A stretch of 64,000 bases of DNA. Source: Heterobilharzia americana (lineage: Eukaryota > Platyhelminthes > Trematoda > Strigeidida > Schistosomatidae). The stretch spans positions 44,939,934 through 45,003,933 of the forward strand of contig OX104127.1 in assembly GCA_944470555.2 (NCBI GenBank), read 5' to 3'. Shown piece by piece: positions 22,611-34,720 of the stretch; position 1 is the first letter of the stretch; each line of letters starts with the position of its first letter. The position numbers were made by a program, and so were the translations under genes. The notes beneath the pieces are model-generated. The model searched no databases and had not been told where the DNA came from. It saw nothing but the letters and a program-made list of their open reading frames with translations.

Positions 22611-22753
22611 TGTGTTCTCTGAATCGGGTTGTTTAATCGTGAAGCTTTCGTCGTCTTTCTAGACGACACCATGAGCACTAACTTCAGTATGATGATGTCG
22701 TTTAGAAAGACGATGAAAGCTTCACGATTAAACAACCCAGCTCAGAGAACACA
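22611..22753. repeat. Foldback element, second copy, with 57-bp inverted arms
   Basis: Arms 22611-22667 and 22697-22753 are complementary apart from a few changes; the right arm ends CAACCCAGCTCAGAGAACACA and the left begins TGTGTTCTCTGAATCGGG. Each arm, read inward to outward, contains a hairpin GTCGTCT-AGAA-AGACGA(C/T) followed by GAAAGCTTCACG. The right arm is preceded by ATGATGA and the left by TCATGG, where CTGATGA would be expected. The consensus is a hammerhead with AGCT as a one-turn stem III. Confidence 0.75.
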
Positions 22754-22927
22754 ATACGACCAAGATAATCCACCTGGGCTACAAATATTCTCCACTATTT
22801 CGTAATCAATCTCTCTCTCCGTCTAAATATACTGAACTTAAATACAGTGGTTATTTCGACTTCATCCCGCCCTATTGTGTGATTGCGTGTGTTAATGCAA
22901 GCATTATAGTAGCCAAGTCTTTTCCTA

Positions 22928-23156
22928 GGTTATCGATCTAATTAGGGTTTTTCATTCTATATTCAGCTAGATATCCATGTTCCACTGATCTGACTGACTC
23001 CAACTGGCTAGTTTGACCTATATTCTTGACCTCACAGTTATTGCATGGAGGTCAAGAGCATAGGTCAAGCTAGCCGATCGCTGTTAGTTAGATTATCAGA
23101 ACATAAGAATTCAGCTAAATATAGAATGACAGACCCCAATAAGATCAATAATGTAG
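22928..23156. repeat. Diverged inverted repeat of about 105-bp arms
   Basis: The left arm contains GGGTTTTTCATTCTATATTCAGCTAGAT and then TTGACCTATATTCTTGACCTC (shortened here to GGGTTTTTCATTCTATATTC). The right arm mirrors it with GAGGTCAAGAGCATAGGTCAA and GAATTCAGCTAAATATAGAATG. Several mismatches and indels mark an older foldback. No coding capacity or named family was recognised. Confidence 0.6.
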
Positions 23157-23159
23157 AGA

Positions 23160-24479
23160 GATAGTCAGCTATCGGAATGGATGCATGAGAGAGAAACTGA
23201 TTGCTATAGCGTTATTCATCGAATCTACACCCAACGCATGTGATGGGAATGATGCAGCGACTATGCCAGAGATATGGAAATTTTTATACTAATAAAAGTA
23301 AATAATCTGAGGTAACAGGACTACAAAAATCAGATTTTGAGAGTATTGTGATTACAGTTATATGATTATGAGCGATAATAATTTATGCTGAGAAAGTCAT
23401 GAGGTGTATAACGCTGTATCACTGTGTGCTATGTGTGACATAAACACATCTTATATGGAATTACATTCCAACCCAGTGCTCAAGTTTTACGCTTATATTG
23501 ATACTACTTTAAACCTATATCGAGAACTTAATTGTATCCTCTGTGGCCAGTCTTTTGGCTGTAAAGGAGGACCTTGTAATTGACGACCAAAGTATATCTT
23601 AATATGGAAGTTGTATAGGTTATATATTATTTCAAGGAAAATCAGGTAAAAATCATCTTAGTTTTTATCTCATGTGGATGTGGTAGTTTTGCTTTATCTC
23701 AACAGATACTGTTTATGAATATCACTTTTGCATAAATCACTAATGACTACCATCACTACACATCACTTTTATTGTTCTACGTGTTTTTATTAGTTCATTT
23801 GATTATGATGCATTCCTCGTTATCAGATGGTTTGCAGACCAGAGGTTGAAGATTTTTTGGTGCCCACGGCCTTTCACATTTTGTTACCCAAGATAGAGTT
23901 CTCGATATTGTAATGGAGAGTTTCACCTTGTGGAGTTAGTCATTTCACCTAACTATGAAATTCCATTAAGGTCACGTTATGAAACTTGTCTACTGCATTT
24001 AAGAAAAGCGGAAAACTGGGTTCTGACTTAACAGCTGACTTGTAATGGGATAACCACAAAACTTGGAGTTTTCGGTTTGATAAAAGGGGGTGCATTGTAA
24101 ATATGCACTACCGATTTTTTTAGCTAGAATGAAATAGCTAACTGATTTTCCCTTGTTTGCATTGACTCCCTAGCTGACGTCATTTTGCGTGAGAGAAAAG
24201 CCTTTACCTTAGTGATGAATTTCCTTTGTGTTATACATGATTCTGACAGTTTGGTTTTTATGCACAGTGACTTCACTTATTGAGAAATATGATGTGAAAA
24301 CTCCTTTTGAAGGATATGTTGAGAAAAATTTGGTAAAAAGCGACATCTGATAGAAAAATCTTTACAAATACAGACACTTCACTTTGTCTTCATATATGCC
24401 GAAACACTGGTTGTGTCTGACATCTCAGTCAACAATCTGTAGCCAAGGCGTTGATAGATGATATTCATCATGCAATGAC
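23160..24479. other. Unassigned AT-rich region
   Basis: No gene or repeat recognised; the ORFs are all below chance length. Confidence 0.45.
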
Positions 24480-24665
24480 ATTGAACGCACGACCTTCAGG
24501 TTCCGGAAGGTTAGGGATTTGAGGGTCGCGCTTTCGACCCCTGACGGGTCGTGGGTGCACACTGCTGAAGAGTCTTATACTAGGACGGAACAGCTGTCCA
24601 GTGCTCCCATGTTTCCAATGTTCCTGCAACTTATGTCAGTCCATGATTAATACCAACTTGAAAAA
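24480..24665 (+). mobile_element. Second-family SINE, 5'-truncated
   Basis: It contains CGACCCCTGACGGGTCGTGG (B-box end), then GTGCACACTG-CTGAAGA-GTCTTATACTAGGAC and the GCTGTCCAGTGCTCCCATG tail. The hammerhead GAAA is GGAA, which should disable it. Stem I (CACTG/CAGTG) is retained. Confidence 0.7.
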
Positions 24666-26242
24666 AATCTTCAAATCCCCACAAACCCTCAAATTCGCTT
24701 AATAGGTGAGTTGATCATGCTTTTAAAAATTCTCTAATGAAGTGAAACATTTGGACTAAGATAGTAATTTTAGTGGGATATAAAGATTTTAAGCTGAGCT
24801 ACACTTTCTTGGTGGTGAAGGTAAACAACATAGCTATCAGAATTTATGTAGCATAAGGATTACATTTTTGAATGACTTGGTATTTTTATTCACTTTCCAC
24901 AGCTTTCCATTAGCATTCATATGGATTAGTTAGGCTTTAGTTGATCATATTTTATAGTAGGTGCACGTGTTGGTGTTTGTGTTTAGACTCATTGACCTGA
25001 TTACAGAATTTACATTTGTGCTTCTACAGGAAAATAAAATATGTGTGTAATTCTTATTATCACCTGGATCTGTTAACATTTATATTGTTATCTATATCAG
25101 GTCAACCTACTGTAAGCGAATAAGGTAAAGAAACAAAATAATTTACTGTCCTATATTGAGAGTATTTGCCATATGTTTTAAGTCGTTTTATTTGTACCTT
25201 CTAAGGAGCAGAAAAGAATCTACTTTCTGGAAGAAATTCATTAGGATGATGTAACGGAATAAAACAAGAGTTGGTTTAAACCTGTCAGTTTTATTGCAAC
25301 GTTTTATTTACGACGTTTCTGCTTAAGATAAAAAACTGTAACTTCCCTGAAGAATACCTATTTAGGCAGAGAAATTGTCGTTACTTCCTTTACTGAAGGG
25401 CTATACTAGAAATGTTGTATTACCTAATAAGAAATAGTCGACTTTCTTCTTTCCGCAGATAAAAATGTTCAAGACAATGTTATACTGCGTAGAATACTGG
25501 TAGGTATTCGCATCTCACAAAGTAGGTGTTTTTGCTCAGTTGAAACTGCTGACATTAGAAAGCAGGCCTTAATACTGATCACCATCTTCAGTGTGACTTC
25601 AATTACCATACTATCGAGACATTCTTCACTCTCAGCCTGGAGAACATCTTACAGGCATATTCATATGAGTACTCTGCTGTAGAGGCCTCTAGTGTAAATC
25701 TAAAAGTAAAACTAAACAAGTTGGCAGTTTCATCAAGGGAGATTTCACTTGTTTTTCAGTTTTAAACGAGAAAAATCGATTCTACTTTGTTACTATAGTG
25801 TCTTCATAGTAAAGTAGTCTGTTGACTAGCATATCGTGTCACACATGTTTTGAGTTATTTAGAAAACTAATAGAATACCATGAGAATTCAAGACTAAAAC
25901 AGCCACTCACTTTCTCATATGTAAGTGGCTGTACAGTGAGGTAAATTTCATGAAAGGAATACTTTATAGTGTTCAGGACATTTATAGTTCTGTAAGATGG
26001 TATTTCACAATTTCACTTAAAGTGATTAATTAACTAAGTTGCTTAAACTCCTAAGAAATGTCAATATTTTCCATTCATTCTGCGGTATTTCTATTTACAT
26101 ACACAAATAAATCACCTGTGTACATCACTCAGTTATAACTTAGGTAAAATAATTTAGATTACAGTAAAATAAAACAACTTAGATCCGTAGCTTGAGTCGA
26201 ATTTGTGTGCTGTTGTTACAATAGTAACAGAAAAAGGCTAAG
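24666..26242. other. Unassigned AT-rich region
   Basis: About 1.6 kb with no supported gene or repeat before the truncated RTE copy. Confidence 0.45.
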
Positions 26243-27320
26243 GTCATCATAGAACAGAGCATAGAATGAATGGCAGTCAACTCTCTACCTCAACTTCATC
26301 GACTTTGAGAAGGCCTTCGACAGCGTCGACCGAGAAGCAATTTGTCAGGCAGTTACTTCAGCACTATGGTTTTAGTGCCACATATCTTTATCAACCTCAT
26401 TCAACAGCTGTATGCTATATGATGAGGCCACATGCCAAGTGATCCACAATGGAAAGCTCAGTGACGCCTTTGAAGTGAAGACAGGAAGGAGTAAGACAAG
26501 GTTACCACCTACTAACACCGATGATTCTCCTGATTGTGGTCAACTGCACTGGACTGGATCATGCAACAAACTGTGAGGAGTGAGAGGATGGGCATACGCT
26601 GACTGGCTTGACCGATGAAAAAACCTAGATTAAGATTTGGATTTCACCAACGATGATGATTTATGTCTAATATCTTGTGGCACAAACTCAAAGATGTGGT
26701 GGTGGTGGTGGTGGTGATGGTACAGACGAGGATGTCAAAAGCAGGATCGGAAAGACAGCAAGACAGGCCTTCCTGCATTAACCTGGAATAATCAGTGTGC
26801 AGATCTACTGCACTCAGCATAAAGCGTGAACAAGATCTGGATTTTCAACACCAATGCCAGTCAGGTCAGTGCTTCTATATGTTTCAGAAACTTGGCGCGT
26901 CACGAAAAGCATTTCCAACAAACTACAGACATTCATCAACAGTTGCCTATGCTCACTCGATACTGAAGATGGAGATCATATGGCCAGAATAACAAGAATA
27001 AGCAGCAATGAACTCTGGCCGGGTGACGAACCAACCAACAACCTATCACTTAACAAATATGCAGCAGAAGAAAGTGGAGATGGATTGGACATACACTGTG
27101 AAGGCTGACTGGGGAGATTACGCACCAGGCCATGACGTTGAGTGGAATCCAAATGGGAAACGATGAGTTGGGCGTCGGAGGCGAGGGTGATATGGAGGAG
27201 ATGGATTGAGGACGAAATGAAAGCTTGTGGGCAGTCGTGGAGTCAGGTTGAAAAGACTGCAGAGGACAGAGTGGAATGGAGGCGTGCTACTGAAGCCCTA
27301 TATTCCACTAGGGACAAGTA
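26243..27320 (+). pseudogene. 5'-truncated RTE copy
   Basis: It starts inside the RT domain (TCATCATAGAACAGAGCATAG) and runs to the 3' coding end (GCTACTGAAGCCCTATATTCC). It is the reverse complement of about 17220-18292 at near identity, including the same frameshifts, the (GGT)n junction and the 65- and 84-codon frames that translate identically in both places. Truncation at the 5' end is normal for target-primed insertion. I found no clear target duplication. Confidence 0.88.
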
Positions 27321-27399
27321 ATTATCATACGGAAGTCGAGTTGCTGTTATTACTCATTGATATTTTTACTGTCTTATTGCAATAGTGGAGTGAATTGAT

Positions 27400-27505
27400 C
27401 GATTTCTGTTGACATAGGGGCTAATATGCCAGCACCTTACTTGTGCCTAATTATCGAATATTGTGGTTTATGTGGTTGTGGCTAGCAGTGTAATCCAGGA
27501 CCTTT
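27400..27505 (-). repeat. Sm-alpha fragment
   Basis: Complement of the upstream segment (TCTGTTGACATAGGGGCT) and of the 3' end (GTGGCTAGCAGTGTAATCCAGGAC). The ribozyme core is missing. Confidence 0.55.
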
Positions 27506-27511
27506 GGTACT

Positions 27512-27562
27512 AACAATGATAATTATAATGATAATGATGACGATAATCATCATAATAATAAT
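27512..27562. repeat. ATG/ATA-rich simple repeat
   Basis: A run of AATGATAATGATGACGATAA-type trinucleotides; low complexity only. Confidence 0.7.
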
Positions 27563-27904
27563 GTCTTTATTCTGTAAGGTATTCCGAGAATACTAAAGAA
27601 TTTGTAGCAGATCATATAGCATCAGTTCCACGGAAACAGTTTATGCGTATACCTGATGAAATGAAATTATCAGAAATTACACAAAAGAAATAAAAGTATT
27701 TACTCCATCTACAACTTTCTTGGAGATACAGAGTTAAGTAAACAATCATATTAAATCACACTCAGCTATGTTATCTTTAATTTGTTTGTTTTCAAAAGAA
27801 AATCTGATTAGTTAGTTCATTACTAATACTTTATTCGTCACACAAGAAACGAGATAAATTCGGTATTGTTGAGTGTCTGTATTTAGTAGTATGTGCATAA
27901 AGTC

Positions 27905-29350
27905 TTATATACTTGCTCCTGGTTTTGCCTGACGACCAATATGCAGTAAGCTTCGATACTGTTCATCTGATAAAATAACTCCTGCCAGATGTTTACATGA
28001 ATTAAAATGTTTGTTCACATCAGTTCCCAGTAGAAGGTTTAGAAGTACACCACTAGTTCTGCTGACGATATTCAAAGTTCTACGGAATGTAACATAGTCT
28101 TTTTTCAGTAACTCAGGAACGAATAAAGGAGAACATTGGAGAAGAATAGATATGATGCAGGATTTTATGAAACGCCAGAGAAGAGGCTGAGTTATACCAG
28201 ACACTTTAAGCTCCCTAATGTAGTAGGTTATGTGGAAGATTCTTTTTGAAAGCAGCAAGATATGGGAAGACCAGACAAGCTATGAAAAAAAATACTAAGA
28301 TAAATCAGACTTATAACAGTCTCTAATACACAACCACCAATAGAACAGGGATCAGAAGACTTCAGTAGTATATATAGGTTACGTTCACGTCTGAAACTAA
28401 AGTTTATAGTCTGACATTTTGAAGACTTAAGCCCAAGACCATTCACAGACGATCGTCTTCCAATAGCAGATAGGAAATCGTTCATTTGAAAAGAGGAGAC
28501 AGGTGTGGAAACTGTCAGGTCACTACCATATTTGATAAAATGCATACTAGTTGAAGATGGTGAGTGATACAGAATGCAAAAGAAAGGACGTTGGGGAACA
28601 CCAGCCTCAGTTGTCAATGAGGTGGAGTGCTTCCCTCCATGAATATTAGAGTTTTTCAGTTCAGAAATATAGGCATACAGCCAGCTGTTTATCCAGGATT
28701 CAGTATTTGTTCTCGCTAGCTTGTCCAGCAAAAGAGGTCTTGGGACAGGATTGAATGCTGAATTAAAGTCTAAAATGGTACACCTGGCATACTTGGCATT
28801 TTTGTCTCGAGAGAGGTTGCATTCAGAGTGTTTTTTAACTTTTATAGGCAAATAAATTAAGATCTAAAACCTTTAATGAGAGTTCAAGCACAGGTACTAT
28901 CAACTTCTCTATTATTTTCAAGAACGGAGGAATAACTGCAGTCGCACGGCATTTCAGACATGAGCTTGAAGTTGCCGACTGATGTACAGGGACTATTCTT
29001 GGTATCTTTCCAAGCAGCTGGTACGGCGTTTTGTGAAAAGGAAACATCTTAGTTAATGGATGGTATGATATATCAGCACACTTCATGAATATGAATCTTG
29101 ATATGCCATTCAGAACTATACTATACAAAGGGTTCAGGGATTTAAGACATTTGAAGACTTCTTGCTTGGTGAATTTTGAAAAACACTCCTCATCGGAAAT
29201 AGGTGTACAGAGTGGGATGGGACAGTGGAGTTAGTATATGAACGATTTGTTTAAAGCACAGAAATCAACATATGCTTTTTTACTAAAGTGCTTACTACCA
29301 GTGAGGTCTTTAAAGTTTCCACATACTGTACGACAAAAGTTTCTGGTTAT
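27905..29350 (-). pseudogene. CR1/Jockey-type LINE reverse transcriptase remnant
   Basis: Minus-strand frames form one RT domain. SDEECFSKFTKQEVFKCL (about 29200) leads to TAVIPPFLKIIEKLI (about 28920). The ORF at 28228-28851 has TILDFNSAFNPVPRPLLLDK (Asp of motif A), AGVPQ and a YADD box degraded to YGSD. NGLGLKSSKCQTINFSF follows, and 27905-28258 continues with ITYYIRELKVSG and RTLNIVSRTSGVLL. Changed frames and the lost first catalytic Asp of YADD show it is inactive. The wording of the motifs fits the CR1-like SR1/Perere elements of schistosomes; the exact family is not certain. Confidence 0.82.
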
Positions 29351-29726
29351 ATAATAGACTCACACGTTTAATTTCCAACCTAATTAAAACGTTCAATCGA
29401 CGAGCACCAGCATTACCACTTATGGGGAGTGCGGTTCTGCCTACCTTTTACTGAATCTACGATTTTCGCCTAAGCTGGCTTTCTGAAGCTGAGGTGATCA
29501 CGGTATATTAGTTATTTCAGTGCTAGAAATTCCATGAAGACCAGACAATAAATTTTAACCTGTGAAAACTTGAAATATTGGTCTATAAATGTGCACTAGT
29601 TTACTAACAAATGTAAGACTGACTGCAGATTATCTTCAATTCATAATTAAGTATCTAGTCCTTGAATGTTCACTCCTCATGAAATCTTTAACAAGGATAC
29701 AGCGAAAAACAAAGAAGTAGACTGTA
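29351..29726. other. Spacer beside the LINE remnant
   Basis: It may include decayed LINE 5' sequence, but no motif is readable beyond 29350. Confidence 0.35.
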
Positions 29727-30058
29727 TTGATCTTGGTGGCTGGCAGAGGAACTAACCACTCACGTTTTGTCTTACTCGGAACTCACTTGTCAGCTGGATA
29801 TATCTACACCCCAGTGAGTGATGTTGTTCTCACTGAGGCTCGAACCCATTATCCTCCACTTCAAACTCCAAAGCTTTATCCACTGAGCCACTGGAGTACG
29901 ATAGCGTCCTGGATTCATCTATTACTCACTAAGATCAATATAACATCACGAATATCCGGTAGTATTGGGGCTTCTGCATGGGAGCCCATCTACCAACAGA
30001 GGTCGGGCAATTCGGCCCCTTTTAGTAACGGGAAATTACAAGTATCACTACAACAAAT
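29727..30058. mobile_element. Sm-alpha variant, head-to-head pair
   Basis: The minus copy (29735-29900) has the complement of the hammerhead region (TGTCAGCTGGATATA; core CTGACAA on the minus strand, so dead) and of the tRNA-like boxes. From about 29905 a plus-sense 3' end begins (GTCCTGGATTCATC). It runs into the variant linker GATCAATATAACATCACGAA, also present at 37120 and 37430. This is a subfamily with a different upstream segment. Confidence 0.7.
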
Positions 30059-32720
30059 GAAGTAGGCTGCTTAGTTTTAGTTTAGGGGCTTTCTAAAGGA
30101 TTGGTAAACGCCAGTATGGATGTATTCTCTGCTATTATACTCAATGTATATATTATCTTGAAAGGCATGAGAGATAATGTCACTGGACATGAAATCCTCA
30201 TACAGTTGTTGTAATCAGTGAGTTTAGCGTGCAAGTAATGAAGTCGAATAGTTCAGTAACCCAGCTCTATTCAATCGGGAGACTTGTTTAGCTGAAAGTG
30301 TATGGAGTTGATGGTTGATGCTTTGGCAACAAGAAGAGTTCTTGGAGATGGTTGTATAAAGACATCATGGATCTGTGAGGTCAGTGACTTTGGATCTGAT
30401 GCCTTTTGTTTAAAATCCATTTTCTAGACAGAGCTGGATTTAATAGCTTAGGTTTTCTGTCACCTTTCCTTAAGGGTAGAAAGGTGTTTTAATGAATAGA
30501 TAATATGATTTAACTTCAATAAATAAACACGTAGGGGAGAAAGAATGTTAAGAAACTAGTTATTCCATTTCCCTCTTTTCTTTCAAGCGCTGGTAAAGTT
30601 ATCAGAAATTTCTCAGTAAAATTCAAAGAGAAAATGAATAGTAAGTATATTGTGTTACTAAATGAATAGGTGACCAAAAATTTTTCATGTTCACTATAAG
30701 ACACCAATGTAATCCCAGTATAGTATATTAGTAGTTCGAAGAAGGGATAGTTAAACAGGAAAGAAAAACTAGCGATAAATTTACCAGCAAAAATTGCTAC
30801 TTGGTGGGAATACTTTTATCTTTAAAAAAGAGAAGTGCGCAAGTAAATGATCACACATTTTTACACAGATCTGGTCTTATTTTATTCACCGATGTCTACA
30901 AATGTATAAAAATTAAATTGTGAGATTTCACATCAGATTAACTTCTCCTAGTCTATGTATCTTTTACTCGGGTGCTTTGATGTGATAAATTTAGTTTTCA
31001 AGAGTTTTGAAAAATGAGGATGTTGCATGACTGTTAGTTTGAGTCGTGTGAGCCGATGCAGACTAGCTGGTTGGGGTTCACGGGACAAGAGAAACCAGTG
31101 GTTGCAGACTCTAAGTGATATGGCTCAGAACCTAAGTCAGTGTAGCAGATGTATATGCACATTATCCTCATCTTAACACTGTACGGAATCTCACCATTTT
31201 CTCATCGTTCCTTTCTCTCCTTCGGTACTTTATATTTCTTTCGACTGAATTTTCTTTTCTTCATCTTCCACTTCACTGCCTTTATACCTAGTCGTATGTT
31301 GATTTGGATGGATGGATGGCATGAATCCCACCACCAGTGACCACAAGGTAGTCTATTCCTTAAAATCATTCTTTGTATGGAATAATGCTTTCTTAGATTG
31401 ATTGAGTGAAGGAAATCGACTGCTGATAAATATGTTCTGGTTGACCATTGAGAAGAAATATTTACGTTAGTTTTCTTCATCAAATATGACGTGATTACCG
31501 TGTGAGTACTGCAATCCCTCAAACATAGTACTAAATAATTCATATCAAGGAAAAATGCGAGTAGTAACCCTTGCAAAAGATTAATCTGAATGACTTTTGA
31601 CCTTTAATGTGAAAAAAGCCAAAATTATCAGAACTATCAATTCTAAAAAAATGAAATCTTGTTTTTATGATGCAATTTTATAATCGTATAACGCACATTC
31701 AGCTCATGTACAATGAAATGGTTATACTCTATTCTTTTCAAGTAAAGAAAAATAAGTCTGACATGAAATTGTGAGGACGAAACAAAACGTTTGCACGTTA
31801 GCTACTATTGAGGTCAGGAACTCAGTCAAACACTTGGTGATTATGCATGATTGGCTGTTTCATGACCTACAGTGTAAACCTATATTATTAGCTATTACTT
31901 TGTGTTGCGCCTCTTTCGAATAAATTAAAGTTTTCCTGTGGCGGTAAATATTGTTCATTCAACTTACCATATAAATATGGGTTCTAACAAGCTGCCGCAC
32001 TTCACATTACCACATGGAGATAGTAGGAAGATAGATGAAAGATGATGAAATAAGGAAGAAATCTGTGATAGCGGGGTGGGAGGGGAGGCAAAAGGATGAT
32101 GAGGATTAACATAATGTGTATGGTCTTCTACATCAATCAGACCAATTTTGAGCCATATCAGCTCAGTTCTTGAATCGTTGGTTTCGGTTATATACGAACG
32201 GCAACCTACCTACTTGACTTAGACCAAAAGTCAGAGATTTCGTAAAATGATATGACCTTCAACCAACCATCTTAAAACTACCCTAGCGGACATAATACAT
32301 CTGGGTAGATGGTGACCAAGCACGTGTAACACGCCAAATCCATCTGAGTTAATAGGTATTTACAACCAAACCAAGTAATTTCTTTTTGCCTAGAGCCTTA
32401 TGTCCTCCTTCTACGTTACTGACATGGTGGTGTTTAGGTAAACAGCCAGTATTACGAAGGCAATGGTTTTAGTGTTCAGACTGAAATGTTCTTTCTGAGG
32501 AATATTTGTTATACGACTCTCGTATACTTACTTTGCAGTGTCGATCAATCAGCTTTCTAAGAACTCATTGAGTTTACTTAATTATGTGTTTATAACGGAA
32601 GCGATGAAGTTTATTTGAAAACGCTTCCCACTTGTGATTTACCTTTTTTTCTTGTTTTCGAAGACGTCTACTGATGCGTTCTAAGATCCGCACTTTTAGG
32701 AAAAGTTAATTACTCAAATG
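30059..32720. other. Long region without a supported gene
   Basis: Short opposite ORFs at 31149-31340 and 31202-31576 overlap each other and lack motifs. About 70 bases near 31065-31140 (minus sense, GAGCCATATCACTTAGAGTC) resemble 32150-32220 (GAGCCATATCAGCTCAGTTC), so a decayed dispersed repeat may be present. Nothing else was recognised. Confidence 0.4.
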
Positions 32721-32724
32721 GATG

Positions 32725-32890
32725 TCACTTGGTTGGAGGCAGTTGACAGAAAGCCCAGAACCTAGGTTTCATGCTTGTTGATACTCATCAGTAAGGCTTT
32801 TCTACAACCTCGGAAGAATCGATATCCCCTGTGGGATTCGGACCCTCATCACCCAGTGTTGCAGTCGAGCCGTTAATAACCTTTTGTAGG
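32725..32890 (-). mobile_element. Third-family tRNA-derived SINE
   Basis: On the minus strand CGGCTCGACTGCAACACTGG and GGGTCCGAATCCCACAGG are tRNA-like boxes. They match the 10631 copy (CTGTAACACTGGGTGATGCG). The hammerhead-like block and the TCAACTGCCTCCAACCAAG tail follow. Confidence 0.65.
32748..32802 (-). ncRNA. Hammerhead-like motif, third SINE family
   Basis: CTGATGA (complement of 32785-32791) and GAAA (complement of 32767-32770) are both intact and are followed by the palindrome ACCTAGGT. Stem II (GTATC-AACA-AGCAT) has two mismatches and stem I is weak. The core is therefore preserved but the scaffold is decayed, the reverse of the 10735 copy. Confidence 0.6.
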
Positions 32891-33448
32891 AGTGGATTAG
32901 ATACATTGATTGGTCATTGAAGAACGACCAACCTTATGTTGTCTAATCCTGAGTACTGACTGAATTCTACCAGTCATTTCGCAATGTGACCACCAAGCTA
33001 GGAACTCACCATTGCAGTCCACTTCTATGGACTGAAAAACCTCTTATAATGGTTACATGTTGTTGTTCAGCAATTATAACGTTCATTATCTCAATTTTTT
33101 TACGAAAATGCAACTCAGAAAAACGTTTAGCATTTTGGTATTCTCAGGAAGTTAGTGACTTCTTTAAAATAACTCACTGTTTAACAATACCACTTAATTC
33201 TTTAAACAGCTAAGTCTAGTGTTTAAAAGGGCTTCGTACCACTGTGTTAGTTTTGAGTAAGAATAACTATGAAAGGGTAAGTTCGATTCATCATCATGTT
33301 AATACTTCATAATATATATTCAGTAGATTATGGAGAAGTGGTCGTCATGCTCTACTGATAATCAACACTGCATTTTTTATACATGGGAAATTTTGAAAAT
33401 CACTTCCACCTGGATAACTTTAAAGGCCAGAATAGCAACTACTGAGAT
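32891..33448. other. Unassigned spacer
   Basis: An ORF of 75 codons at 32986-33213 without motifs is the only open frame; I do not support it as a gene. Confidence 0.4.
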
Positions 33449-34200
33449 ATTTCAAGTTGTTATTCATCGTAGACTGACATGAGTAGGAGAAACAAAAGAA
33501 ACCTGGGAGCACTGGACAGCTGTTTCGTGGTAGTATGAGACTGCTCAGCAGTGTGCACCCACCACCCCATCATGGCTCGAAACCACGACCTTCAGGTTCC
33601 GCGGCCGGCACGTTACCATTGAGCCACTGGGTCACAATCCAATGCTCCATATTTCCAACTTCTCTTACCTCACGATATAGCGCAACCACAACCCAATGAC
33701 ATCGTTGAGTATCTGTGCTCACCACCATCAGGCTTTGACTCCACCGGTCACGATGAATAACAACTTGAAATATTTCCAAATCTCCACAACTCCCTCAAAA
33801 TTCAATTCAACTGGTGCTCATTGGTGACTAGCATCGAGAGGTATTCTTGAAGTTGCAATGAGAAGTCGTGACCGGTGGAGTCAAAGCCTGATGGTGGTGA
33901 GCACAGATACTCAACGATGTCATTGGGTGGTGGTTGCGCTATATCGTGAGGTAAGAGAAGTTGGAAATATGGAGCATTGGATTGTGACCCAGTGGCTCAA
34001 TGGTAACGTGCCGGCCGCGGAACCTGAAGGTCGTGGTTTCGAGCCATGATGGGGTGGTGGGTGCACACTGCTGAGCAGTCTCATACTACCACGAAACAGC
34101 TGTCCAGTGCTCCCAGGTTTCTTTTGTTTCTCCTACTCATGTCAGTCTACGATGAATAACAACGTGAAATATTTCCGAATCTCCACAACTCCCTCAAAAA
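33449..34200. mobile_element. Near-perfect palindrome of two second-family SINEs
   Basis: The minus copy (33449-33753) and plus copy (about 33806-34200) mirror each other over about 290 bp with a single difference that I noticed (ACCACAACCC against GGGTGGTGGT). The spacer 33754-33868 holds a plus-sense tail (TGAATAACAACTTGAAATAT), then the head of the plus unit (GTGACTAGCATCGAGAGG). It thus contains a tail-to-head junction. Both arms carry the same disabled hammerhead, with CTGAGCA in place of CTGANGA, a change at the catalytic G8. The 63-69-codon frames in the two arms are artefacts of this symmetry. Confidence 0.88.
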
Positions 34201-34720
34201 TTCTATTGAGATAAATAATTACCTATCCAACTAGAATACCGAAGCCTGATTGGTCATTGCAGCACTACAGCTAGGTTGGCCTTCAAGATCAATCTTTCTG
34301 CCTTATGGTTTAATTCAAATTGCCCATTTTTGGTTTTAAGGGCGAGGCTAAAAGCTATTCCCAGATGTTATCGTGTTAGGCAAAGGTTGTAAAGTTATTT
34401 GTGAAAATACAAACATTTCCTGTGCAGTGTACGAATGGTTTACCTTTTTGCATAGATTTTACAATGCATTCTGTCATTTAATTGTGTTTCAAACTGTGCA
34501 AAGTGTTGGATGCACTTCCAGTTCCTGGGCGGAAAGTAATTACAATTATTCAAGATGAATGATGCTCATTGAAAACAGTGAGTTAGTTAAGGCTTCAAAT
34601 TACATGCAGAGAGATTTATGATTACAGTTTTCACTTCAGAACGTATACATACAGAACACATAAAAAATATTTTTTCTGAGAGAATACTATAGCATTGAAA
34701 ACATTTGTTTCCCGATACAA
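34201..34720. other. Unassigned spacer between two palindromes
   Basis: No recognised feature; a 61-codon ORF at 34373-34558 lacks motifs. Confidence 0.4.

Noticed and set aside
33570..34049. Duplicate small proteins in the two palindrome arms
   Set aside because: They are the same chance frame across mirrored non-coding SINEs and lack coding features.
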